A DNA stretch of 39,244 nt from an uncultured Pelagibacteraceae bacterium (lineage in GTDB: Bacteria > Pseudomonadota > Alphaproteobacteria > Pelagibacterales > Pelagibacteraceae), in contig CACJBW010000011.1 in the NCBI GenBank assembly GCA_902591775.1, forward strand, positions 1 to 39,244, read 5' to 3'. The notes below the pieces were generated by a model that searched no databases, had not been told where the DNA came from, and was given only the letters and a program-made list of their open reading frames with translations. A program made the position numbers and the translations under genes. This document shows, in pieces, positions 1 to 8,695 of the stretch; the first letter of the stretch is position 1; each line of letters opens with the position of its first letter.

Positions 1-1023
1 TGAGAAATTGTTTTTGATTTTGTTTTGATAAAAAAAATAAATAAAAATAGACAACGTAATTAATATAAATAAAAAACAAAGAATAAAAACTCCTCTTGAT
101 GGATCATTTGCAAAAGTATGTATTGAATTTAAAATACCAGATCTAACGAGAAATGTTCCACTCATACTTAATGAAAAAGTTGTAATTGATAAAATTACTG
201 CCCAAGACTGAAACATTTCTCTTTTTTCTAAAATTAAAACAGTATGAAATAAAGCTGTTAAACAAAACCATGGCATAAGGGATACATTTTCAACTGGATC
301 CCAAAACCAAAAACCTCCCCATCCTAACTCATAATAAGCCCAAATAGATCCTAATAAAATTCCAATAGATAAAAAAATCCATGAAACTAGTACCCAATTC
401 TTTATATGCTTAGCCCAAGTTTTATTTACAGAGCCGGATATTAAGGCTGCAAGTGAAGATGAAAAAATAATAGATGCTCCAACATATCCTAAGTATAATA
501 TTGGTGGGTGAATTGCTAATGCAGGGTCTTGAAGTATTGGATTTAAACCGGTTCCCTCGTTTGGAATCGGAAATAAACTCATAAAGGGATTTGAAGTAAA
601 AAGAATAAATAATAAAAATCCTAAAATTATTATTTCCTGAAAAAATAAAGTTAAAATTCTATATTTGTTTGAAAGATTTTTCGAAGTAATTGTAAAAATT
701 AATAAAAAAATAGATAATACTAATAACCAAAGAAGTAAACTTCCCTCATGGTTTCCCCATGTTCCTGAAATTTTATAGAACAGGGGTTTAGAAGTATGAG
801 AATTATTATAGACTGTCTCATTACTAAAATCCGAGACTATAAAAGCTATTATAAGAGCAATGAAACTTATTATAATCATTAATGATTGAATAGAAATTAG
901 TGAAAAAATTCTTCCACTAACATTTATATTATTTCGATTTAATAATATTGGAGATTGAATGATTATTAAAATAGATGACAGTAAAGCAATATAAAGTGAA
1001 TAATTTCCAATTTGATTTAGCAT
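1..1023 (-). CDS. ccmF: Cytochrome c heme lyase subunit CcmF (partial, C-terminus beyond window)
   Basis: Integral membrane protein that, with CcmH-type partners, ligates heme from CcmE to apocytochrome c in the periplasm. The frame is open from an ATG at 1023 to the left edge (341 codons); family members are about 600-650 residues, so roughly half is visible. Hydrophobic segments alternate throughout. The tryptophan-rich heme-handling signature reads WAYYELGWGGFWFWDPVEN (about 285-345 on the plus strand). Upstream are GTWGNHEGSLLLW and a PPILYLGYVG segment, both typical of CcmF. The start codon shares a base with the ccmE stop (TAATG), so translation is probably coupled. Last visible gene of the ccmCDEF run. 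Identification is firm; only the missing end limits it. Confidence 0.95.
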   Translation of the reverse strand, partial: MLNQIGNYSLYIALLSSILIIIQSPILLNRNNINVSGRIFSLISIQSLMIIISFIALIIAFIVSDFSNETVYNNSHTSKPLFYKISGTWGNHEGSLLLWLLVLSIFLLIFTITSKNLSNKYRILTLFFQEIIILGFLLFILFTSNPFMSLFPIPNEGTGLNPILQDPALAIHPPILYLGYVGASIIFSSSLAALISGSVNKTWAKHIKNWVLVSWIFLSIGILLGSIWAYYELGWGGFWFWDPVENVSLMPWFCLTALFHTVLILEKREMFQSWAVILSITTFSLSMSGTFLVRSGILNSIHTFANDPSRGVFILCFLFILITLSIFIYFFYQNKIKNNFS

Positions 1024-1445
1024 TAATTACTCTCTTTTAATGACTCTTCCACCTCGGGTGGCATATAATTTTCATCATGTTTTGCTAATATTTTAACCGC
1101 AGTTAAAAAATTACGATCTTTTAAAAAACCTTCAGCCACAACTCCTTTTCCCTCTTCAAATAAATTTGGAACGGAACCACTATAATTAACAATTAATTCA
1201 TTTTTAAAGTCAGTTATAACAAAGTTAACTTCTGACTGATTAACATTAATTGATTTTTCTTTAACCATTCCTCCAACTCTTATTTTTTTTGATGTCAACT
1301 CTGTTAAGTTTTTTATTTCTGTAGGTGATTTAAAATAAACAACGTTTTCCTCAAGTGATTTAAAAACTAAAAATACAATTAAGATTAATGAAAAGAATAT
1401 AGATAATATAAAGATGGCTCTTAATTTAACTTTTTTACCATACAT
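1023..1445 (-). CDS. ccmE: Periplasmic heme chaperone CcmE
   Basis: CcmE receives heme from CcmC/CcmD, holds it covalently on a histidine and delivers it to CcmF. The 140-residue product has one N-terminal membrane anchor (about residues 9-28) and a beta-rich periplasmic domain. Near the C-terminus it carries the family signature [10 protein letters not shown]; His123 in that motif corresponds to the covalent heme-binding histidine. Length matches the family. It lies 11 bases after ccmD and overlaps the ccmF start by one base, inside the ccmC-D-E-F operon. Confidence 0.95.
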   Translation of the reverse strand: MYGKKVKLRAIFILSIFFSLILIVFLVFKSLEENVVYFKSPTEIKNLTELTSKKIRVGGMVKEKSINVNQSEVNFVITDFKNELIVNYSGSVPNLFEEGKGVVAEGFLKDRNFLTAVKILAKHDENYMPPEVEESLKESN

Positions 1446-1456
1446 GAAAATAAAAA

Positions 1457-1690
1457 TTAAATTTTAGATGCAGATGAAGTAGCTAGTATTTCTTTGTATG
1501 TTTCTTGTTTTTTTGCTATTTCAATTTTATCAGTCTCTAAACTTTCAAAACGAACTTTAAATTTCTTTTGCTCTTTAACTAATTGAAGTTTGATCACTAA
1601 ATATAAAATACAGAAACAAGAAAGAGTAAATGCAAAAGAAGACCATACATAGAGACCGTATCCATTCATGTATAAAACTTCGTTAATCAT
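1457..1690 (-). CDS. ccmD: Heme exporter accessory protein CcmD
   Basis: Small single-span membrane protein that helps release holo-CcmE from CcmC. The 77-residue product contains the typical [14 protein letters not shown] segment leading into a transmembrane helix (about residues 12-35), then a charged, Lys/Glu-rich tail likely to be helical in the cytoplasm. The ATG at 1690 overlaps the ccmC stop (ATGA), which favours this start; a second methionine (residue 8) just before NGYG is an alternative. The gene is recognised by position and the short motif, because CcmD is poorly conserved. Confidence 0.88.
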   Translation of the reverse strand: MINEVLYMNGYGLYVWSSFAFTLSCFCILYLVIKLQLVKEQKKFKVRFESLETDKIEIAKKQETYKEILATSSASKI

Positions 1691-2394
1691 AATCTATCTA
1701 ATCCTTTATTTTTTATTTTTATCAATTCTGTATTATATTTCATCAAAAATATCAAAAGCGAAAAAAGTGCAAATGCCGCAGTCATTATACCTAAAGGTAA
1801 CAACATGGATGTATGAATAGAAGTTTCGGTAAAAATATTTACTGAAGAGGGTTGGTGCAATGTTGACCACCATTCAACAGAAAATTTGATTATTGGGACA
1901 TTTATTAAACCTATTATTGCTATGTACGAACTAATCTTTACAGCTTTTTCCTCATTGTCAGTTACCCTCCAACTTAGAAGAAACATTAAATAGAAAAAAG
2001 CAAGTAATAACATTGATGTTATTCTTGCATCCCATGCCCACCAGGTTCCCCAAGTAGGTTTACCCCAAATGGATCCTGTAACCAAAGCAATAACGTTAAA
2101 AACAAAACCAGATGGTGCTAAGCTTTTTGTTATTAAAGAAAGATTCTTATTTTTAAAAACTAAAATACCAAATGACAAAACAGCAATTAAAGAAAAAATT
2201 CCAAGAGAAATCCAAGCTGCTGGGACATGTACATACATAATTCTCACTGAATCGCTTTGTTTATAGTCTTCAGGAGAAAGTATTAATGCCTCAACAAGAC
2301 CAATACTTATAATTACTAAAAAAATAATAAATACATACTTTTGTGTTTTATTTATTATTTTTAATAAGTTGTTTGGTTTTAAATACTTAAACAT
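1687..2394 (-). CDS. ccmC: Heme export/handling protein CcmC
   Basis: Six-span membrane protein of the heme-handling family that loads heme onto CcmE. The 235-residue length fits. The WWD signature is WWAWDARITS (residues 118-127). The two conserved axial histidines of the family are visible as His56 (in VHVPAAW) and His180 (in WWSTLHQPSS). First gene of the minus-strand ccmC-D-E-F operon; ccmA and ccmB are not in this window. It is preceded by an unusually long gap for this genome (2395-2576). Confidence 0.95.
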   Translation of the reverse strand: MFKYLKPNNLLKIINKTQKYVFIIFLVIISIGLVEALILSPEDYKQSDSVRIMYVHVPAAWISLGIFSLIAVLSFGILVFKNKNLSLITKSLAPSGFVFNVIALVTGSIWGKPTWGTWWAWDARITSMLLLAFFYLMFLLSWRVTDNEEKAVKISSYIAIIGLINVPIIKFSVEWWSTLHQPSSVNIFTETSIHTSMLLPLGIMTAAFALFSLLIFLMKYNTELIKIKNKGLDRL

Positions 2395-2576
2395 TTTCTA
2401 TTATCTATAACACAAATTTAAATTATGAAAATTTTTCTGGTGGGTTATTCTGACCAAGAACACAGAGGGAGATAAAATAAATGGGATTAAAGCATCCTTG
2501 GTCAAAATATAATTTATATTAGACATAATCTATGACGAAGGTTTGCACGAAATGTGTTTAAATAATGTAAATTAGC
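2395..2576. ncRNA. Possible structured RNA or leader in the hspQ-ccmC gap
   Basis: A 182-base gap without a convincing ORF, in a window where most gaps are under 60 bases. It holds a perfect 8-base inverted repeat (tgaccaag at 2451-2458, cttggtca at 2497-2504) enclosing a 38-base, comparatively GC-rich loop, with more GC-rich blocks at 2438-2448 and 2534-2550. The strand is unknown. It could be a free small RNA, a ccmC leader (minus strand) or simply promoter DNA. I could not match it to 6S, SRP, RNase P or tmRNA consensus elements. Confidence 0.35.
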
Positions 2577-2897
2577 TTAATTAGAAGGCTTAAAGTAACC
2601 GGAGCCTTTTTTCCCTGAGAATATCTCATTGATTAGAGGGTGTTTAATTGGTTCATCAGAGTCATCCACTAATAAATTTTGCTCAGAAACGTATGCTTCA
2701 TAAGTGATTTCGTCATTTTCAGCTAACAAATGATAGAATGGTTGGTCTTTTCTAGGTCTTACGTTTTTTGGTATAGATTGATACCACTCCTCAGAATTAT
2801 TAAACTCAAAATCAACATCATAAATTACACCTCTAAAATCGAAGTGTTTGTGTTTTACAACATCTCCTATTGAGAATTTTCCTTTTTGAATAGTCAC
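2577..2897 (-). CDS. hspQ: Heat shock protein HspQ (YccV-like, hemimethylated-DNA-binding family)
   Basis: HspQ in E. coli is a specificity factor for Lon and binds hemimethylated DNA (older name YccV). The 106-residue product has the family pattern: KFSIGDVVKHKHFDFRGVIYDVD at the N-terminus (beta-barrel fold), then EWYQSIP and RPRKDQPFYHLLAEN, then YEAYVSEQNLL. The best start is a GTG at 2897 rather than ATG, with no clear Shine-Dalgarno upstream. It is divergent from yciB across 44 bases, so promoters for both must lie there. It sits upstream of ccmC on the same strand but is separated by the 182-base gap, so co-transcription is uncertain. Confidence 0.9.
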   Translation of the reverse strand: MTIQKGKFSIGDVVKHKHFDFRGVIYDVDFEFNNSEEWYQSIPKNVRPRKDQPFYHLLAENDEITYEAYVSEQNLLVDDSDEPIKHPLINEIFSGKKGSGYFKPSN

Positions 2898-2941
2898 ACA
2901 ATAAATATGGATATTTAAAAATAAAAATCAATAAAAAAAAT

Positions 2942-3526
2942 ATGATTGTTTTATTATTCTGCTATTATGTAGCAGTGAATAAATCTGTTTTAAAATTTGT
3001 TACTGATTTAGGGCCTTTGGTAATATTTTTTTATTTTTATTACAATAATGATAAAAACTTAATTGTTGCAATACCTCCACTAATAGTTGCAACAATAATA
3101 GCAGTTTTAATTATGTGGATTGTTGAAAAAACAATTCCAAAGGTACCATTAATAAGTGGAATATTAATTACATTATTTGGTGGTTTAACAATTTATTTTG
3201 ATGATCCTATATTTATTTACATGAAGCCAACAATAATAAATATTTTGTTTGGTCTTGCATTAATGTTTGGCAAATACTTTACAAATGAACCAGTTTTAAA
3301 AAAATTACTTGGAAAATCTATGCCCTTAAGTGATGAAGGGTGGGAGATTTTAAATAAAAGATGGACGTACTTTTTTTTTGGATTAGCGATTTTAAACGAA
3401 ATAATTTGGAGAACACAATCAGAAGAATTTTGGGTTAACTTTAAAGTTTGGGGAATGTTGCCAATAACCTTTATTTTTACAGCTTTTCAAATAGGTTTAA
3501 TAAACAAATACAAACTGAATGAATAG
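2942..3526 (+). CDS. yciB: Inner membrane-spanning protein YciB (septation protein A family)
   Basis: Multi-span inner membrane protein of the YciB/IspA family, linked in enterobacteria to envelope synthesis and division. Seen here: about five hydrophobic helices, the family N-terminus KFVTDLGPLVIFF, GKSMPLSDEGWEILNKRW in the middle loop, and LNEIIWR plus VWGMLPITFIFTAFQ near the end. The ATG at 2942 adds 11 hydrophobic residues compared with most members. A GTG at 2975 would give VNKSVLKFVTDLGP, the more usual N-terminus, so the true start is uncertain. The end overlaps the DUF2794 gene by 8 bases. Confidence 0.9.
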   Translation: MIVLLFCYYVAVNKSVLKFVTDLGPLVIFFYFYYNNDKNLIVAIPPLIVATIIAVLIMWIVEKTIPKVPLISGILITLFGGLTIYFDDPIFIYMKPTIINILFGLALMFGKYFTNEPVLKKLLGKSMPLSDEGWEILNKRWTYFFFGLAILNEIIWRTQSEEFWVNFKVWGMLPITFIFTAFQIGLINKYKLNE

Positions 3527-3857
3527 AAATTTAAAATTAGTAGTAAATAATACAAATAAAGATGAAGATAAAAAACTTTTTTTTGAGAGAACTGAATTAA
3601 AAATTATTTTAGATCTTTATGCAAAAATGGTTTCCTCGGGCAATTGGAAAGACTATGGTCTTTCTATTTCGGGAAAGCAGGTAAGTTTTAGTGTTTTTAA
3701 AAATGCTGCTGAAAAAGCTATATATAAAATTTGTAAAAACTTTAAGCCTTCAAACAAAAATCTTAAATATTTAATTACAGATACTAATGGCAAGATACTT
3801 AAAAATTCTTACGATCTTAAGATGCTCTTGAATAAAGTTGATTGGAAAAAAATTTAG
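3519..3857 (+). CDS. DUF2794 family protein
   Basis: Small (112-residue) soluble protein of an alphaproteobacterial family with no established function. The family pattern is visible: FFERTELKIILDLYAKMVSSG near residue 21, then DYGLSISGKQVSFSVFKNAAEKAIYKI and a C-terminal ILKNSYDLKMLL. It overlaps the end of yciB by 8 bases, suggesting translational coupling, and ends 3 bases before the convergent BI-1 gene with no terminator hairpin between them. Assignment to the family is confident; the role is unknown. Confidence 0.82.
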   Translation: MNRNLKLVVNNTNKDEDKKLFFERTELKIILDLYAKMVSSGNWKDYGLSISGKQVSFSVFKNAAEKAIYKICKNFKPSNKNLKYLITDTNGKILKNSYDLKMLLNKVDWKKI

Positions 3858-3860
3858 CTT

Positions 3861-4619
3861 TTATCTTCTTTGACCGAATAATCTCAAAAGCATTATAAAT
3901 AAATTTATAAAATCTAAATATAAAGTTAGTGCTCCCATAACAGCTTTTTTACCCATTAACTCACCGCTGTCAGAGGCAGCATACATGTTTTTAATTTTTT
4001 GTGTATCGTATGCCGTTAAGCCAACAAATACTAAAACTCCTATTATTGATATTGCAAAATACATCATTGATGATTTTAAGAATATATTTACCACTGATGC
4101 AATTATAATTCCTATTAAACCCATCATTAAAAAAGATCCCATCTTAGTTAAATCTCTTTTTGTTGTATAACCATAAATACTCATTGCTCCAAATGTTGCT
4201 GAAGAAATAAAGAATACTCTTGTTACACTTAAACCTGTGTAAACTAGTAATATTGAAGAAAGAGATAATCCCATTAATGCAGCAAATACCCAGAAAGTTG
4301 TTTGAGCTCTTGAAGCACTCATTTTATTAATTCCAAAACTCATATAAAAAACAATTCCTAATGGGGCTAACATTACAATCCATTTTAAACCTGATAAATA
4401 AATTGCATTTCCAAATTCTGTTAATCCAACAATTGCTCCATTTGGATCTGTTACAACAGACATTTTAAATGATAAAAGTGCGATTATTCCAGTAAGCAAA
4501 ACACCAGTTGCCATATAGTTGTAAACTTTAAGCATGTAGGCTCTTAAGCCTTCATCCATAACAACAGTTTGCTTAGCTGTTGATGTTTTATTTAAAATAT
4601 TATCTTTATTGAATTCCAT
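3861..4619 (-). CDS. Bax inhibitor-1/YccA family membrane protein
   Basis: Predicted seven-span inner membrane protein (252 residues) of the BI-1 family, whose characterised members act as pH-sensitive calcium leak channels or modulate the FtsH protease. Visible: a soluble N-terminal stretch of about 25 residues, then tightly spaced hydrophobic helices. The family hallmarks are YNYMATGVLLTG in the first helix, a GLTAYDTQKIKNMY segment containing the conserved Asp near the end, and a GALTLYLDFINLFIMLLRLFG terminus. It is divergent from the aldo/keto reductase gene across 70 bases. No operon partner. Confidence 0.92.
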   Translation of the reverse strand: MEFNKDNILNKTSTAKQTVVMDEGLRAYMLKVYNYMATGVLLTGIIALLSFKMSVVTDPNGAIVGLTEFGNAIYLSGLKWIVMLAPLGIVFYMSFGINKMSASRAQTTFWVFAALMGLSLSSILLVYTGLSVTRVFFISSATFGAMSIYGYTTKRDLTKMGSFLMMGLIGIIIASVVNIFLKSSMMYFAISIIGVLVFVGLTAYDTQKIKNMYAASDSGELMGKKAVMGALTLYLDFINLFIMLLRLFGQRR

Positions 4620-4689
4620 ATTATTTATATAAGATTTTTTTTTAAGATTTTCAAGTCGTCAAAATAAATGTAACAAATACTACATAAGT

Positions 4690-5724
4690 ATGAATTATAA
4701 AAAACTAGGAAATACAGACCTAAATGTGAGTACAATTTGTCTTGGGACAATGACTTGGGGTGAACAAAATACCCAAAATGAGGCATTTGAACAAATGGAT
4801 TACTCTTTAGATAATGGAGTAAATTTTTGGGATACGGCAGAGTTGTATGCCGTGCCCCCGAAAGCAGAAACATATGGTCATACTGAAAGTATTATTGGTA
4901 ATTGGTTTGAAAAAACAAAAAAAAGAAAAGACGTAATACTGGCGTCAAAAGTGGGTGGTCCTAGCAGAAAATATATGAGAAATGGAGAAAATAGTTTTAC
5001 TGGCAAAAACTTAGAGAATGCTCTTCATGGAAGTCTAAAGAGATTAAAAACTGATTATATTGATCTTTATCAACTACATTGGCCTGAAAGAAACGTAAAT
5101 AACTTTGGAAGATTGGGTTACGAGCACAAAGAAAATGACTGGAATAAATTTGAAGATGTTTTGGAAAATTTAAAAAAATTTATTGAGGAAGGCAAAATTA
5201 GGTATGTTGGTTTGTCAAATGAAACTCCATGGGGAGTTATGAATTATCTTCAACTTGCTAAAGATAAAGATTTACCAAGAATGATGTCAATTCAAAATCC
5301 ATACAGTTTATTAAATAGATCTTATGAAGTTGGTTTAGCAGAAGTATCTATAAGAGAAAATATAGGATGTTTATCTTATTCACCTTTAGCCAGTGGTTAT
5401 TTAACAGGCAAATATAGAAATAAAAAATTTCCAAAAGGATCAAGAATGGAAAGAGATTTTGATTTTTGGACAAGATATAGAAAACCAAATATGGAAGAGG
5501 CTGTTGAAGATTATTACAAAATTAGTCAAAAATTTGACCTTGATATGAGTCAAATGTCTATAAAATTCTGTGAAGTTCAAGACTTTATGACTAGTGTAAT
5601 TATTGGAGCAACAACTATGGAGCAGTTGAAAACTAACGTAGAAAGTGTAAAAGTGAATCTTGATAGTGAAGTAATAAAAGAAATTAATAATGTACAAAAA
5701 AAATATCCCAATCCATGTCCATAA
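4690..5724 (+). CDS. tas: Aldo/keto reductase, Tas-like
   Basis: NADP-dependent (alpha/beta)8-barrel oxidoreductase. The 344-residue product resembles E. coli Tas along its length: GTMTWGEQNT at the start, WDTAELYAVPPKAET around residue 47, and SIQNPYSLLNRSYEVGLAE in the second half. The aldo/keto reductase tetrad is intact: Asp48, Tyr53, Lys87, His130. The C-terminal TTMEQLKTNVESV matches the cofactor-binding end of the family. The physiological substrate is unknown; E. coli Tas was found as a suppressor of tyrosine auxotrophy. Its last 10 bases overlap the IalB-like gene. Confidence 0.9.
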   Translation: MNYKKLGNTDLNVSTICLGTMTWGEQNTQNEAFEQMDYSLDNGVNFWDTAELYAVPPKAETYGHTESIIGNWFEKTKKRKDVILASKVGGPSRKYMRNGENSFTGKNLENALHGSLKRLKTDYIDLYQLHWPERNVNNFGRLGYEHKENDWNKFEDVLENLKKFIEEGKIRYVGLSNETPWGVMNYLQLAKDKDLPRMMSIQNPYSLLNRSYEVGLAEVSIRENIGCLSYSPLASGYLTGKYRNKKFPKGSRMERDFDFWTRYRKPNMEEAVEDYYKISQKFDLDMSQMSIKFCEVQDFMTSVIIGATTMEQLKTNVESVKVNLDSEVIKEINNVQKKYPNPCP

Positions 5725-6227
5725 TTAAAAAATTATTTTTAAAAACACTTATATTGACAGTATTTCTAATGACATCTGTCCAGTCAGAAGACTTAACAAA
5801 GTTAGGAACTTTTAAAGATTGGAATGCTGTTGCAGTTTTTAATGAGACTGGAAAAATCTGTTTTGCTTATTCTATACCAGTAAGCCAGTCTCCTAAGGCA
5901 AGCAATAGAGAAGCAAGATTATTTGTATCCTTTAGACCTGAAGATAAGATTTCTGATGAAGTGAGCATAACATCTGGTTATGATTTTAATCCACAAAACG
6001 CAATTTTTGCTACATCGGGTAAATCAAAATTTGAGTTTGACCTACCACAAAATAAATTTGCTTGGATTTCTAGTGGAAAAACAGAACAAAAAATAATTAA
6101 AAGAATGAAAAAGGCATCTAGATTAATGATAACAGCCTACAAACAAAGTGGCACAAGAACTACCGATGACTATTCATTAATGGGATTTACCAAAGCTTAT
6201 AACGCTGCAAAAAAAAGCTGCACTTAA
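5715..6227 (+). CDS. Secreted invasion-associated locus B (IalB)-like protein
   Basis: Predicted periplasmic protein of 170 residues. It has a clear signal peptide (positive MSIIKKLFLK, hydrophobic core, likely cleavage near residues 22-25) and a domain with the IalB pattern: TFKDWNAVAVFNETGKICFA, then VSFRPEDKISDEVS. Cys49 and Cys169, the only two cysteines, could form a disulfide. The family was named from Bartonella invasion but is widespread in free-living alphaproteobacteria, where its role is unsettled. It overlaps the end of the Tas-like gene and abuts argG with no spacing, so the three are probably one transcript. Confidence 0.8.
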   Translation: MSIIKKLFLKTLILTVFLMTSVQSEDLTKLGTFKDWNAVAVFNETGKICFAYSIPVSQSPKASNREARLFVSFRPEDKISDEVSITSGYDFNPQNAIFATSGKSKFEFDLPQNKFAWISSGKTEQKIIKRMKKASRLMITAYKQSGTRTTDDYSLMGFTKAYNAAKKSCT

Positions 6228-7412
6228 ATGAAAAAACAAAAGAAGATTGTACTCGCCTATTCAGGTGGTTTGGATACGTCTATCATTCTTAAATGGCTTC
6301 AGGAAAATTATGATGCTGAAGTTATAGCATACACTGCTGATGTTGGGCAGGAAATGGATAGAAAAAAAATAATTAAGAATGCAAAAAAATTGGGAGTTAA
6401 AAAAATCATAATTCAAGATCTAAAAAATATTTTTGTTAAAGATTATGTGTATCCTATGATAAGAGGTCATGCTCTTTATGAGGGTGTTTATTTATTAGGT
6501 ACATCTATTGCAAGACCACTGATTGCAAAAGATCAAATTAGAATAGCTAAAAAATTTAATGCTTATGCTGTCTCACATGGTTCAACAGGAAAAGGAAATG
6601 ATCAGGTGAGATTTGAACTTGGATATCATTACTTTGGTCCTAAAATTAAAATAATTGCTCCATGGAGAATATGGAAATTAAAATCAAGAACAGATCTCAT
6701 TAGTTATGCAAAAAAACATGGAATACCAATCCCTAAGGATAAAAAGGGAGCACCACCGTTCTCAGTTGATGATAATGTATTTCATACTTCAACAGAGGGA
6801 AAAGTTTTAGAAAATCCTAAAAATTCTGCACCTGAATTTATTTTTCAAAGAACAACTTCTCCTGAAAAGGCTCCAAATAAACCAAGCTTTATTACTATTA
6901 ATTACAAAAATGGTGACCCTGTTGGTTTAAATGGAAAAAAATTATCTCCAGCAAAAGTTTTGGATAAATTAAATCTATTAGCTGGAAGAAATGGAATAGG
7001 AAGAGTGGATTTAGTCGAGAATAGATTTATTGGAATAAAGTCTAGAGGAGTTTATGAAACTCCTGGAGGAACATTATTGCTTGTGGCACACAGAGCAATA
7101 GAATCTGTTACTCTAGACAAAAATACAATGCATAAAAAAGATGAGGTTATGCCAAGGTATGCAGAGCTTGTTTACAATGGTTATTGGTATTCTAAGGAAA
7201 GATTTAAACTTCAAAAAATAGTCGATTTAAAAAGAAATAAAGTAAATGGATCAGTTAGACTAAAACTTTATAAAGGTAATATTACAATTCAATCGAGACA
7301 AACTTCCAGTAATGCTTACTCGATGAAAAAAGTTTCTTTCGAAGAAAATAAAACTTTTAATAAATCAAATGTAGAAAGATTTATTAACTTTCATAAGAAA
7401 AAATTAAGATAA
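6228..7412 (+). CDS. argG: Argininosuccinate synthase
   Basis: Joins citrulline and aspartate with ATP to make argininosuccinate, the penultimate step of arginine synthesis. The 394-residue length is normal. Near the N-terminus is the pyrophosphatase loop AYSGGLDTS (Ser12-Ser18). Further on are the STGKGNDQVRFE segment and the SRGVYETPGG region that binds citrulline/aspartate. The ATG follows the stop of the IalB-like gene directly (TAA then ATG), so it depends on upstream transcription. A 100-base AT-rich gap follows, in which I see no hairpin. Confidence 0.97.
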   Translation: MKKQKKIVLAYSGGLDTSIILKWLQENYDAEVIAYTADVGQEMDRKKIIKNAKKLGVKKIIIQDLKNIFVKDYVYPMIRGHALYEGVYLLGTSIARPLIAKDQIRIAKKFNAYAVSHGSTGKGNDQVRFELGYHYFGPKIKIIAPWRIWKLKSRTDLISYAKKHGIPIPKDKKGAPPFSVDDNVFHTSTEGKVLENPKNSAPEFIFQRTTSPEKAPNKPSFITINYKNGDPVGLNGKKLSPAKVLDKLNLLAGRNGIGRVDLVENRFIGIKSRGVYETPGGTLLLVAHRAIESVTLDKNTMHKKDEVMPRYAELVYNGYWYSKERFKLQKIVDLKRNKVNGSVRLKLYKGNITIQSRQTSSNAYSMKKVSFEENKTFNKSNVERFINFHKKKLR

Positions 7413-7512
7413 AATAAAGAAATTATTTTCCAATAATAAAGGATTCCAGTTAGGTTTTTTTGAGCTATTTACATTTTTTAAATTTAAATTATTAAAAATA
7501 AGATTTAAAATT

Positions 7513-8661
7513 ATGAATTTAAAACCAACAAGACAAACAGCTATTAAAAATCTCAGTACCTTTATTGAAGAAAATTTAGAGGAATATTCAAGGCTAAGAA
7601 ATTTTGATTTTGGTCCTGACAAAAGATCAAATACATCTTGCTTATCACCATATATTACACATGGGGTGATTAATGAAAAAGAAGTGATTAGTAAGTCACT
7701 GGAAAAATTTTCCTTTTCAAAAAATGAAAAATTTATTCAAGAAGTTTTATGGCGAACATACTGGAAAGGTTGGTTGGAACTAAGATCAGGAGTTTGGGAT
7801 GATTATTTATTAGATTTAAAAAGAATAAAAGAAGAGTTTAAAGATAATAAAAGTTACTTAAATGCCATTGAAGGTAATACTGAAATTGTATGCTTCAATG
7901 AATGGGTAAATGAACTTAAGACTTATAATTATTTGCATAATCATACCAGAATGTGGTTTGCGAGCATTTGGATATTTACACTAGACCTGCCTTGGCAACT
8001 TGGTGCTGAATTTTTTATGCAACACTTGTATGATGGTGATACTGCATCTAATACATTGGGCTGGCGTTGGGTTGCAGGTATTCAAACTCAAGGGAAACAT
8101 TATCTTGCAAGTGAATGGAATATTAAAAAATTTACAAATAATAGATTTGAAAATATTAAACTTAAAGAAAATGCACCCCCAATAATAAATGATAAAAATT
8201 ATACTATTCTTCATAAAACTTTTGAAAATCCGATAAATATTGAAGAGAAAAACTTACTAGTTTTTGAAAACAACTTAGCATTTGAAATCACTGACTTTGC
8301 AATTCAAAAATTCAAAAGAATTCTTCTTATTAATAATAAAAATGAAAATAGAAATATTAAACTCAGTGAAAATGTTGTGAATTTTAAGGTTACTTTAATT
8401 GAGGAGCAAAAGAAAAGATTAGAGGAAAAATCAATTAATTGTGAGATTATTGATATAAACGACATAAAAAACTTAGAAAGTTGTTACTGCCTTTATCCAA
8501 CTGTTGGAGAAAATTTAGATTACATAAATCAAAACTCACTAAAAAATATTGAGTTTCTTTATAGAAAATTAGATCAAAATTCATGGAAGTTTTGTAACAA
8601 AGGTTTTTTTAACTTTAAAAAATATATTCCTAAAATAGTTGAAAATCTTGAAAAATTGTAA
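7513..8661 (+). CDS. Photolyase/cryptochrome-like FAD-binding protein with C-terminal alpha/beta domain
   Basis: 382 residues. Residues about 1-215 match the helical FAD-binding half of DNA photolyases: EVLWRTYWKGWLE (77-89), NYLHNHTRMWFASIW (139-153), then FFMQHLYDGDTASNTLGWRW (167-186). The N-terminal antenna (Rossmann-like) domain that normally precedes it is absent. Instead, residues about 245-380 contain short hydrophobic strands alternating with helices (NLLVFENN, KRILLINN, CEIIDI, CYCLYPTV), which could be an alpha/beta domain placed after the FAD domain. Repair of UV lesions is possible but not shown; a cryptochrome-like role is equally open. The next gene, 34 bases downstream, may be co-transcribed. 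Confidence 0.8.
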   Translation: MNLKPTRQTAIKNLSTFIEENLEEYSRLRNFDFGPDKRSNTSCLSPYITHGVINEKEVISKSLEKFSFSKNEKFIQEVLWRTYWKGWLELRSGVWDDYLLDLKRIKEEFKDNKSYLNAIEGNTEIVCFNEWVNELKTYNYLHNHTRMWFASIWIFTLDLPWQLGAEFFMQHLYDGDTASNTLGWRWVAGIQTQGKHYLASEWNIKKFTNNRFENIKLKENAPPIINDKNYTILHKTFENPINIEEKNLLVFENNLAFEITDFAIQKFKRILLINNKNENRNIKLSENVVNFKVTLIEEQKKRLEEKSINCEIIDINDIKNLESCYCLYPTVGENLDYINQNSLKNIEFLYRKLDQNSWKFCNKGFFNFKKYIPKIVENLEKL

Positions 8662-8695
8662 TTGAAATTTTTATAATTTATGAGATAAAAATGAT

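Noticed and set aside
4625..4873. 82-codon minus-strand ORF over the start of the Tas-like gene
   Set aside because: It overlaps conserved aldo/keto reductase sequence and the divergent promoter gap and has no family features.
7981..8214. Overlapping ORFs on both strands inside the photolyase-like gene
   Set aside because: Out-of-frame products of a gene with conserved photolyase motifs.
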